Source of the DNA: Pseudoselenomonas ruminantium
GTDB lineage: Bacteria; Bacillota; Negativicutes; Selenomonadales; Selenomonadaceae
Length of the DNA: 64,000 nt
Assembly (NCBI RefSeq): GCF_900104055.1
Contig: NZ_FNJQ01000017.1
Span: 1 to 64,000, forward strand
Direction of reading: 5' to 3'
The translations under genes were made by a program, and so were the position numbers. The stretch's first letter is position 1, and every line of letters begins with the position of its first letter. The notes beneath the pieces are model-generated. The model ran no database searches and was not told the origin of the DNA. It saw nothing but the letters and a program-made list of their open reading frames with translations. Below are positions 54,590 through 64,000 of this stretch, one piece after another.

Positions 54590-54604
54590 ATTCATACCTC
54601 CAAT

Positions 54605-55126
54605 TTAAATCCGTATCTTTTTGAAGAACTGGCTGTCGATGGCTTCGCTGGGGCGGATGTCGTAGCCGAGTTTGGCCATTTCCTGCAGCTTGACCAAAGC
54701 CAGGTTGATATTGCAGTTCATCTTCTGGGCCAGGGTGAATTCGTCGCAGCCGTCTTTGAGCTCGGCGTAAACCGTGTCCGTATCCATCAGCAGGTGGGCG
54801 GCGAAGGCGTTGGCCTCGTATTCGGTGCGGCTGTTCAGGCGGAAGAGCTCGAATTCCTGCAGCTGTGTCTGTTTGGCCAGCTCTCGGTGCAGTTGGTCAT
54901 GGCCAATCTCGTGGGCCAGCACCATGTTCTGCCAGATATCATCGAGATTGGCATTGAGGAAGATGAAGCGGTTGCGCCATTGATAGAAGTACATGCCCAA
55001 TAGCTTCGTGAAGTTTTCGTTGTAGAGAACCTTGATATTCAGTTCCTGTGCCACCCGTTTCATATCCCGGCGGCCGACCTGCCGGATGATTTCCCGGGCG
55101 CGCTTATGGCACTGTTCGGAATCCAT
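54605..55126 (-). CDS. ImmA/IrrE-family metallopeptidase
   Basis: A 173-aa protein with the zinc-protease motif HEIGH (VLAHEIGHDQLH, about residues 75-80) and the downstream Glu in SRTEYEANAFAAHLLM, the gluzincin arrangement of ImmA/IrrE. In mobile elements such proteases cleave a partner XRE repressor to derepress genes. Here the XRE gene lies directly upstream and the start is coupled to it. The start at 55126 follows AAGGAG by 9 nt. No integrase or phage gene is nearby, so this is a stand-alone switch. Confidence 0.88.
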   Translation of the reverse strand: MDSEQCHKRAREIIRQVGRRDMKRVAQELNIKVLYNENFTKLLGMYFYQWRNRFIFLNANLDDIWQNMVLAHEIGHDQLHRELAKQTQLQEFELFRLNSRTEYEANAFAAHLLMDTDTVYAELKDGCDEFTLAQKMNCNINLALVKLQEMAKLGYDIRPSEAIDSQFFKKIRI

Positions 55127-55131
55127 GGGGC

Positions 55132-55533
55132 TCACTCCTTAGACTTTTTTCGGTACTTCCGGTTTTCCTTTTTGGCCAGCCAATAGGCTTCCTGCAGGGA
55201 CTGCATCACGGCGTCACGGTCTTCCTCGCTGAGCTCGCCGCCGGCGAAGAGTCCGGAAAGTTCGCTGACCAGCGCATTGGCCTGTTGCAGACCGCGGCTG
55301 CCATATTGAGCACCGGCCTGACTGACGAAGGCTTCGTTCTCGGTGAAGAGGTAGTTGGTATCTACTTCGAAGACCTCGGCCAGTTTTGCATAGCGTTCGC
55401 GGGTTTTGGGATAGCGGCCGTCCAGCTCGTAGGAAATATAGGTGCGGCGGGTAACACCAATGGCCTTGGCCACGGCTTCCTGGCTCAATCCTTTCTGGTG
55501 GCGCAGCTGCCGCAATTTTTCTGCGAAGTTCAT
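55132..55533 (-). CDS. XRE-family transcriptional regulator
   Basis: A 133-aa regulator with an N-terminal helix-turn-helix (KLRQLRHQKGLSQEAVAKAI, then VTRRTYISYELDGRYP) and a helical C-terminal part rich in charged residues. It forms a probable ImmR/ImmA-like pair with the metallopeptidase gene next to it. ATG 55533 is chosen because AAAGGAG lies about 11 nt upstream and the HTH begins here; longer frames run into the promoter. Regulated genes are not evident beyond its own operon. Confidence 0.88.
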   Translation of the reverse strand: MNFAEKLRQLRHQKGLSQEAVAKAIGVTRRTYISYELDGRYPKTRERYAKLAEVFEVDTNYLFTENEAFVSQAGAQYGSRGLQQANALVSELSGLFAGGELSEEDRDAVMQSLQEAYWLAKKENRKYRKKSKE

Positions 55534-55575
55534 AACGTTCAAACTCCTTTGTATCTGTGCAATTGAATTACTCAA

Positions 55576-55604
55576 AGTGTAACACAGTGCAGGCGATAAC
55601 GCAA
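55576..55604 (-). promoter_or_regulatory. Promoter of the XRE-ImmA operon
   Basis: On the minus strand TTGCGT (55599-55604), a 17-bp spacer and TACACT (55576-55581). Confidence 0.55.
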
Positions 55605-55629
55605 GGGGGAATTTTACGGGATTTTTTTC

Positions 55630-59143
<3,514 letters not shown>

Positions 59144-59149
59144 TTTTCA

Positions 59150-59195
59150 GGGGGCGCAGGAAATTTGCATTTTCCTACTTGCGCCCCCTTTTTAC
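59150..59195 (+). terminator. Terminator of bglP-bglA
   Basis: GGGGGCGCAGGAAA pairs with TTTCCTACTTGCGCCCCC (small bulge), followed by TTTTTA. Confidence 0.88.
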
Positions 59196-59198
59196 TTA

Positions 59199-59321
59199 TG
59201 ATATAATTTTTCGCGGTGTAAGAAAAAAAGCATGGGTTGCCGATATCTGCCCTGTGCCTCGGGTATGGAGGTGGTGCAGAAGATGAGGAGCCCAGAAGAA
59301 AAAAACAGGAGGTGCACCAAC
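59199..59321 (+). promoter_or_regulatory. rpsB promoter and leader
   Basis: An extended -10 TGATATAAT (59199-59207) gives a leader of about 105 nt. TGGTGCA (59272-59278) is complementary to TGCACCA (59313-59319), which overlaps the end of the rpsB ribosome-binding site AGGAGGTG. This offers a hairpin that could limit translation. Confidence 0.5.
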
Positions 59322-60038
59322 ATGGCAGTTATTTCCATGAAACAGTTACTTGAAGCAGGTGTTCATTTCGGACACCAGACCCGCCGTTGGAACCCGAAGA
59401 TGGCTAAATACATCTTTACGGAGCGTAACGGTATCTACATCATCGACCTGCAGAAGACCGTTAAGAAGGTTGATGAAGCATACGCATTCCTGCGTGACGT
59501 TGCCGCTGAAGGCAAGAGCATCCTCTTCGTTGGTACGAAGAAGCAGGCTCAGGAAGCTATCAAAGAAGAAGCTCTCCGCGCTAACATGTTCTATGTCAAC
59601 GAACGTTGGCTGGGCGGCATGATGACTAACTTCCAGACGATCCAGAAGCGCGTTAACCGCCTGAAGGAACTCGAAGCTATGGAAGCTGATGGCACTTTCG
59701 AAGTCCTGACGAAGAAAGAAGTTCAGGGCCTCCGTCATGAAATGGAAAAGCTCGAGAAGTATCTCGGCGGTATCAAAGAAATGAACAAGCTCCCCGGCGC
59801 TCTGTTCGTTGTAGATCCGCGCAAAGAGCGTATCGCTGTTGCTGAAGCTCGCAAGCTCAACATTCCTATCGTTGCTATCGTTGACACGAACTGCGATCCG
59901 GATGAAGTTGACTACGTAATCCCGGGTAACGATGACGCTATCCGCGCTGTGAAACTGCTGACTGGCCGCATGGCTGACGCTGTGATGGAAGGTCGTCAGG
60001 GCGAAGGCGGCGACGCTGAAGAAGCCGCTGCTGAGTAA
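59322..60038 (+). CDS. rpsB: 30S ribosomal protein S2
   Basis: A 238-aa ribosomal protein. Family segments include [67 protein letters not shown] and [19 protein letters not shown] with [14 protein letters not shown]. The start lies 7 nt after AGGAGGTG. It pairs with tsf downstream, the usual bacterial order, with an attenuator-like hairpin between. Confidence 0.98.
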   Translation: MAVISMKQLLEAGVHFGHQTRRWNPKMAKYIFTERNGIYIIDLQKTVKKVDEAYAFLRDVAAEGKSILFVGTKKQAQEAIKEEALRANMFYVNERWLGGMMTNFQTIQKRVNRLKELEAMEADGTFEVLTKKEVQGLRHEMEKLEKYLGGIKEMNKLPGALFVVDPRKERIAVAEARKLNIPIVAIVDTNCDPDEVDYVIPGNDDAIRAVKLLTGRMADAVMEGRQGEGGDAEEAAAE

Positions 60039-60066
60039 TTTTTACTCGACTAAGGTAAAACTTATG

Positions 60067-60096
60067 GGGTAAGGGAGGTTATCCCTTACCCTTTTA
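60067..60096 (+). terminator. Attenuator-like hairpin between rpsB and tsf
   Basis: GGGTAAGGGA (60067-60076) pairs perfectly with TCCCTTACCC (60082-60091), followed by TTTTAT. Probably a partial terminator that lowers tsf relative to rpsB. Confidence 0.8.
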
Positions 60097-60135
60097 TACT
60101 ATCTTTACAGATTGTGAATTTAGGAGGAAATATAA

Positions 60136-61002
60136 ATGGCAATTACGGCTGCAATGGTTAAAGAACTGCGCGAAAAGACTGGCGCAGGCATGATGGACTG
60201 CAAGAAGGCTTTGACGGCTACCGATGGTGACGCTGCCAAGGCTGTTGACTGGCTCCGCGAAAAAGGCATTGCCAAAGCTGAGAAGAAGGCTGGCCGCGTA
60301 GCTGCTGAAGGTGCTGTAGGCGCTTTCGTTGCTGCTGATGGCAAGACGGGCTGCGTTGTGGAAATCAACTGCGAAACCGACTTCGCTGCTGGCAACGAAC
60401 AGTTCAAAGAACTGCTGGCAAAGGTTGCTGAGCACATCGTTGCTACGAAACCGGCTGACCTCGACGCTCTGAACGACAGCGAAATCGAAGGCAAGAAGGT
60501 TTCCACGCTGATCACCGAAGCTACGGCTACGATCGGCGAAAAGATTTCCCTGCGCCGTTTCGTTTGCTACGAAACCGAAGGCAAGCTGGCCAGCTACATC
60601 CACATGGGCGGCAAGATTGGCGTTCTCGTTAACCTGACGGGTGGCGACGATCAGCTGGGCAAGGACGTTGCTATGCAGATCGCTGCAGCAGCTCCGATGG
60701 CTGTTGACCGTGATGGCGTTGATGCTTCCGCTCTGGAACACGAGAAGGAAGTTCTCCGCAAGCAGGCTGAAGAAGAAGGCAAACCGGCTAACATCATCGA
60801 ACGCATGGTTGAAGGCCGTATCAACAAGTTCTACAAGGAAGTCTGCCTCAACGAACAGATCTTCGTCAAGGATTCCGAAAAGACCATCAAAGATGTACTC
60901 GGCGACGTCAAGGTTACCGAATTCACCCGCTTCCAGCTGGGCGAAGGCATCGAAAAGAAGCAGGACGACTTCGCTGCTGAAGTTGCTGCTCAGCTGAAGT
61001 AA
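60136..61002 (+). CDS. tsf: Elongation factor Ts
   Basis: A 288-aa guanine-nucleotide exchange factor for EF-Tu. The N-terminal UBA-like segment VKELREKTGAGMMDCKKAL is conserved, as are IEINCETDF-type residues (VEINCETDFAAG), LRRFVCYE and YIHMGGKIGVLV in the core domains. The start follows AGGAGGAAA by 6 nt. The stop is followed by a strong terminator at 61024. Confidence 0.98.
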   Translation: MAITAAMVKELREKTGAGMMDCKKALTATDGDAAKAVDWLREKGIAKAEKKAGRVAAEGAVGAFVAADGKTGCVVEINCETDFAAGNEQFKELLAKVAEHIVATKPADLDALNDSEIEGKKVSTLITEATATIGEKISLRRFVCYETEGKLASYIHMGGKIGVLVNLTGGDDQLGKDVAMQIAAAAPMAVDRDGVDASALEHEKEVLRKQAEEEGKPANIIERMVEGRINKFYKEVCLNEQIFVKDSEKTIKDVLGDVKVTEFTRFQLGEGIEKKQDDFAAEVAAQLK

Positions 61003-61023
61003 TTCAGTAAATAAGCAATATCC

Positions 61024-61063
61024 AGGACCTGTCAACAGTTTGACTGTTGACAGGTCCTTTTTG
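61024..61063 (+). terminator. Terminator of rpsB-tsf
   Basis: AGGACCTGTCAACAG (61024-61038) pairs perfectly with CTGTTGACAGGTCCT (61044-61058), followed by a T-run. Confidence 0.95.
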
Positions 61064-61151
61064 TATATTCCTCCAATGCAGGAACTTCCCCGCTATGCTA
61101 GAATAATTACAATATAATGTTGCAACAGCAACGTAGTGCTCGAAGTTTTAC

Positions 61152-61160
61152 TGTTATAAT
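61152..61160 (+). promoter_or_regulatory. Extended -10 promoter of the crp/fnr-ccm operon
   Basis: TGTTATAAT (TGn plus perfect TATAAT) about 50 bp before the regulator start; no convincing -35. Confidence 0.5.
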
Positions 61161-61210
61161 AGACTGAGAGAAAACGGGATGGAATTGTGTATTATTTAGG
61201 AGGGAAGGTA

Positions 61211-61891
61211 ATGCAGGTGTATCATCTGGATTTGCATGAGCTGCCTTTGTTCCGGGATGTGTCGGCGGAGGAAGTGGATAAGTTCATCGCTGCCACCGGG
61301 GCGGCTATCAAGCGAGTGGGCAAGGGTAAGCGGATTTTGGAGGCTTATGAGGAAAACCATAATATCGGTGTTATCGTAGAAGGGGAAGCGCAGGTGCTGG
61401 CGGAAGATCGCTTCGGCAATGAAGCGGTGAGCCATAACTTAGAGCGCGGGGCTATGCTGGGCAGCACCTCGGCCATCATGCCGCAGGTGCCTTATGATAT
61501 GGCCATCGAGGCTCTGACCGATGTGCTGGTGCTTTGGATTCCCTACAAGGCACTACTTACGGCAGGGCCGAAGCTTGGGCGCACGCATGGCATCGTGATG
61601 AAGAACCTGTTGGAGGCTTTCTGCCGCAAGAACGTGCTGATGATGCAGAAGATCAAGATCCTCTCGCAGAAGACCTTGCGGGAGCGGCTGATCCTGTATC
61701 TCTTGTATAAGGAACAGCGGCAGGGCAAGGGGAAAGTCCATGTGCCGGGACGCGTGCAGCTGGCCAAGGAGCTGGAATGCAACCGCAGCGCCCTGACAAG
61801 GGAAATAAGTGCCATGCACAGTGAGGGGATGCTCTATGTCGGGGACGACTGGATGGAACTGGATGCCGATAAACTAGCGGCAATGGGTTAA
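61211..61891 (+). CDS. Crp/Fnr-family transcriptional regulator
   Basis: A 226-aa regulator with an N-terminal cyclic-nucleotide-binding-type beta-roll (about 10-120, LPLFRDVSAEEVDKF, IGVIVEGEAQVLAED), a dimerisation helix and a C-terminal winged helix (VQLAKELECNRSALTREISAM). The cysteine cluster of Fnr is not seen, so an Fe-S oxygen sensor is unlikely; the ligand is unknown. The ATG at 61211 follows GGAGGGAAGG. Its location directly before ccmA, 3 nt apart, suggests that it controls cytochrome c maturation or linked respiration. Confidence 0.88.
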   Translation: MQVYHLDLHELPLFRDVSAEEVDKFIAATGAAIKRVGKGKRILEAYEENHNIGVIVEGEAQVLAEDRFGNEAVSHNLERGAMLGSTSAIMPQVPYDMAIEALTDVLVLWIPYKALLTAGPKLGRTHGIVMKNLLEAFCRKNVLMMQKIKILSQKTLRERLILYLLYKEQRQGKGKVHVPGRVQLAKELECNRSALTREISAMHSEGMLYVGDDWMELDADKLAAMG

Positions 61892-61894
61892 GCT

Positions 61895-62524
61895 ATGGTG
61901 ACGATTGAATTTGCAGAAGTCAGCCAGCGCTTTCATGGGCGGCAGATTTTCGCCCCGTTGGATGTGACGTTGTTCGGGGGAAAAATCACCGCTGTCACCG
62001 GTCAGAATGGCAGCGGCAAATCGACGTTCCTGAAGCTGGCGGGCCATTTGCTGCTGCCGAGTTCCGGCAAGGTCGCTGTGACGGATAATGGCACGGAATT
62101 GCATAAGGAGGCATTAAGGCAACGGCTGGCCATGGTTACGCCGGAGCTGCGCTTCTATGATCGGCTGACGGCCCGGGAGAATATGGACTTCCTGCTGGGC
62201 ATGTGGGGCATAAACATAGACGATAAGAAATACCGCAGCCTGCTGGCGCAGGTGGGACTGGCAGAAAGCGCCGTGGCTCATAGCTATGCCGGGGAGTTTT
62301 CCACGGGCATGCGCCAGCGGCTCAAGATTGCGGTGCTATTGGCCTCGGGGGCCGATATCTGGCTGCTCGATGAACCGGGGGCCAATCTGGATAAAGCCGG
62401 ACGCGGGCTCTTGGCCGCGGAGATAAGGCGGGCGGCCGCGCGCGGCGTGCTGGTGGCGCTGGCCACCAATGATCCCGGAGAGGAGGCGCTGGCAGATGAA
62501 GTCATCTCTTTGGCAGGCCGTTAA
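61895..62524 (+). CDS. ccmA: Heme exporter ATP-binding protein CcmA
   Basis: A 209-aa ABC ATPase of the Ccm system I complex that releases holo-CcmE. Walker A is GQNGSGKST, the signature region FSTGMRQRLKIAVLL is typical for CcmA, and Walker B is IWLLDEPGANLD. It starts 3 nt after the Crp/Fnr gene and overlaps ccmB. It should act with CcmB and CcmC in heme handling for periplasmic c-type cytochromes. Confidence 0.88.
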   Translation: MVTIEFAEVSQRFHGRQIFAPLDVTLFGGKITAVTGQNGSGKSTFLKLAGHLLLPSSGKVAVTDNGTELHKEALRQRLAMVTPELRFYDRLTARENMDFLLGMWGINIDDKKYRSLLAQVGLAESAVAHSYAGEFSTGMRQRLKIAVLLASGADIWLLDEPGANLDKAGRGLLAAEIRRAAARGVLVALATNDPGEEALADEVISLAGR

Positions 62525-63167
62525 GCTGGTCTTTGTAAAGGAATTCACCGTCGGCATGCGCTTCAAGGCGGCCTGGGCGGCCATGTTCATGTTCGCCCTG
62601 ACCACATTGGCCTGCGTGAGCCTTGCCCTGCAGGGCGGCGGTCTGGAACCGAAGCTCTCGGCGGCGCTCTTGTGGATCATCATCTTCTTTGCGTCCATGG
62701 CCGGGGCGGACCGGGTATTTGCCGATGAGGATACGGCGGGTACCTTGCTGACGCTGAAGCTTTACGGCGGTGCCCAGCCGGTACTCTGGGGTAAGATGCT
62801 CTATACCTTTTTCCTGCTGCTGGTGCTGAGCTTCTTTATTGCGCCGTTGTTTCTGGTACTGACCGGAACGGAGGCCGTTGCCGGGGGTGTATTCCTGCTG
62901 ACATTGTTCTTAGGTACAGCCGGTCTGGCGGCGGCGGGGACATTGCTGGCGGCCTTGACCACCGGAGCACAGGTGAAAAGCGGGCTGTTTTCGGTACTGA
63001 TGCTGCCGGTCATCCTGCCGGTGTTCCTGCCCGCCATCTTTTTGACGGCGGCAGCTTTCGGGGCAGGGGAAGTGCCGGTCAGTTTCTTAGGCGGTATGGC
63101 CCTTTACGATGCGATTTTAGCAATGGGCGCTTCGGTGCTCTTTGACTATCTCTGGTATGAGGATTGA
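62496..63167 (+). CDS. ccmB: Heme exporter membrane protein CcmB
   Basis: A 223-aa membrane protein with about six hydrophobic helices, forming the channel partner of CcmA. Family-like features are the N-terminal VKLVFVKEFTVGMRFKAA, GADRVFADEDTAGTLLTLKL and the C-terminal GGMALYDAILAMGASVLFDY followed by LWYED. ATG 62496 follows GAGGAGG and overlaps ccmA by 29 nt. Confidence 0.88.
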   Translation: MKSSLWQAVKLVFVKEFTVGMRFKAAWAAMFMFALTTLACVSLALQGGGLEPKLSAALLWIIIFFASMAGADRVFADEDTAGTLLTLKLYGGAQPVLWGKMLYTFFLLLVLSFFIAPLFLVLTGTEAVAGGVFLLTLFLGTAGLAAAGTLLAALTTGAQVKSGLFSVLMLPVILPVFLPAIFLTAAAFGAGEVPVSFLGGMALYDAILAMGASVLFDYLWYED

Positions 63168-63183
63168 TTTTGGAGGCTTGTGT

Positions 63184-63816
63184 ATGGGTGTGATATTGGG
63201 CGGTCTGACGCTCGTGATTGTGGGGCTGGTGTTTTTTGTCGTGCCTCCTGCAGAAGGGCTGGGGTATTATGTGCGCATTGCCTTTTTCCATATTCCCGTG
63301 GCCTGGGTGGCGGTAATCGCCTTCCTGGTCAGCGCCTTTCAGGGAGCGAAATATTTGCGGGGGCATGAGCTGGCAGCCGATGCGAAGAGCGCGGCGGCGG
63401 CGCAGCTGGGCTTTGTCTTTGTGATCCTGGCCACGGTCAGCGGGGCGATCTTTTCCAAGCTGACCTGGGGCGCATATTGGAACTGGGACCCGCGGCAGAC
63501 GACGATCTTCGTGCTGCTTTTGATCTATGGAGCGTATCTGACCTTGCGGGGCGCGATGCCGGCGGGGCACAAGCGGGCGCGGGCGGCGGCAGTCTATTCG
63601 CTGTTCTCGTTCTTGACCGTGCCTTTTCTGGTGTTTATCATTCCGCGGCTGTATTTTTCCCTGCATCCCTCGCCGGTGCTCAATGGCTCCGGGCTGGCGA
63701 TGGACCATTTGATGCTGGCGGTACTGTTGGCGGCGCTGGTGGATGTCACGGGAATCTTTTACTGGCTGCATAAGAAGCAGGCGGCCAGGCTGATGCAGGA
63801 GGGAGAACGCTTATGA
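63184..63816 (+). CDS. ccmC: Cytochrome c maturation protein CcmC
   Basis: A 210-aa, six-helix heme-handling protein that loads heme onto CcmE. The tryptophan-rich WWD-type signature reads TWGAYWNWDPRQTT, with flanking conserved His residues (FFHIPVAW near 35 and AMDHLML in the C-terminal part). The start at 63184 lies 7 nt after GGAGG. Its stop overlaps the next start (ATGA). Confidence 0.92.
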   Translation: MGVILGGLTLVIVGLVFFVVPPAEGLGYYVRIAFFHIPVAWVAVIAFLVSAFQGAKYLRGHELAADAKSAAAAQLGFVFVILATVSGAIFSKLTWGAYWNWDPRQTTIFVLLLIYGAYLTLRGAMPAGHKRARAAAVYSLFSFLTVPFLVFIIPRLYFSLHPSPVLNGSGLAMDHLMLAVLLAALVDVTGIFYWLHKKQAARLMQEGERL

Positions 63817-64000
63817 ATCGCAAGCTGCTATTGGTGGTCCTGCTGTTGGCCTTTGTGGGCTACGCAGGCTGGAGTTTCATGGATGCGGTGACGCCTTATG
63901 TGGGCATTGCCGAGGCACAGAAGAGCACGAGCAATGTGCAGGTCAAGGGGCTGCTGGCGAAGAATGCTCCGGCTCCGCATATGGAGGGGGATAATTTCGT
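63813..64000 (+). CDS. ccmE: CcmE-like heme chaperone (partial, cut by window end)
   Basis: The first 62 codons are visible: a membrane anchor (KLLLVVLLLAFVGYAGWSF) then the start of an OB-fold (VTPYVGIAEAQKSTSNVQVK). Position after ccmC, N-terminal anchor and the VQVKGLL strand fit CcmE. The heme-binding His lies beyond the window, so the assignment rests on context and N terminus. Confidence 0.7.
   Translation, partial: MNRKLLLVVLLLAFVGYAGWSFMDAVTPYVGIAEAQKSTSNVQVKGLLAKNAPAPHMEGDNF

Noticed and set aside
54605-55533. ImmR/ImmA pair as evidence of an ICEBs1-like element
   Set aside because: No integrase, conjugation or attachment-site features flank the pair; neighbours are metabolic operons.

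Overview
The window is chromosomal DNA of a diderm Firmicute of the class Negativicutes, most likely Selenomonas or a close relative (inference from gene content; no database search was possible). It combines Firmicute-style RNA control (a T-box before ileS, a ZTP-type riboswitch candidate, LicT/RAT antitermination) with outer-membrane proteins, including a porin carrying an SLH domain. It also has spermidine synthesis through carboxyspermidine and a Ccm cytochrome c maturation operon. The core genome looks GC-rich; one block (about 22.65-29.5 kb) is clearly AT-rich.

Layout. 1-480: end of an rRNA operon (23S 3' end, 5S, terminator). 0.6-8.1 kb: a chemoreceptor, DeoD, a small outer-membrane protein, an oxalate/formate-family transporter behind the riboswitch candidate, and a CbiM-CbiQ-CbiO Co/Ni transporter. 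8.2-15.0 kb: a polyamine operon (arginine decarboxylase, spermidine synthase homologue, carboxynorspermidine synthase and decarboxylase, agmatine deiminase, N-carbamoylputrescine amidase) that should run arginine > agmatine > putrescine > spermidine. 15.0-20.9 kb: T-box and ileS, a His-rich CsoR-type regulator, an HPt protein, recA-recX.

21.1-33.4 kb: a type I restriction-modification locus whose hsdS and hsdR are separated by about 6.4 kb of cargo. The cargo is an AAA-TOPRIM (OLD-like) ATPase, an orphan MNT nucleotidyltransferase, a PD-(D/E)XK-like protein (sce7726 type), an sce7725-type protein, a RES-domain toxin split by one in-frame stop, and a second AAA ATPase. This is the best place to look for an uncharacterised defence module. 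33.4-41.5 kb: a NiaP-like transporter on the minus strand, a galK-galE-galT-lacI-type regulator operon with two identical operator-like sites, and a secreted SGNH hydrolase.

41.5-59.2 kb: a TPR lipoprotein-like protein, an HD-GYP protein with a degenerate receiver, and two beta-glucoside loci. The first is licT, an SLH porin, a periplasmic GH3 glucosidase and an esterase; the second is the PTS permease bglP and phospho-beta-glucosidase bglA. Between the two loci lie a minus-strand operon of a three-module AAA protein with two membrane proteins, and an XRE/ImmA pair. Four RAT-like elements tie the two sugar loci to LicT. One overlaps a normal terminator. The other three are followed by a segment able to pair with the next Shine-Dalgarno sequence, which suggests that a LicT-type protein controls translation as well as termination. 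59.2-64 kb: rpsB-tsf with an internal attenuator, a Crp/Fnr regulator and the start of a ccmABCE operon cut by the window edge.
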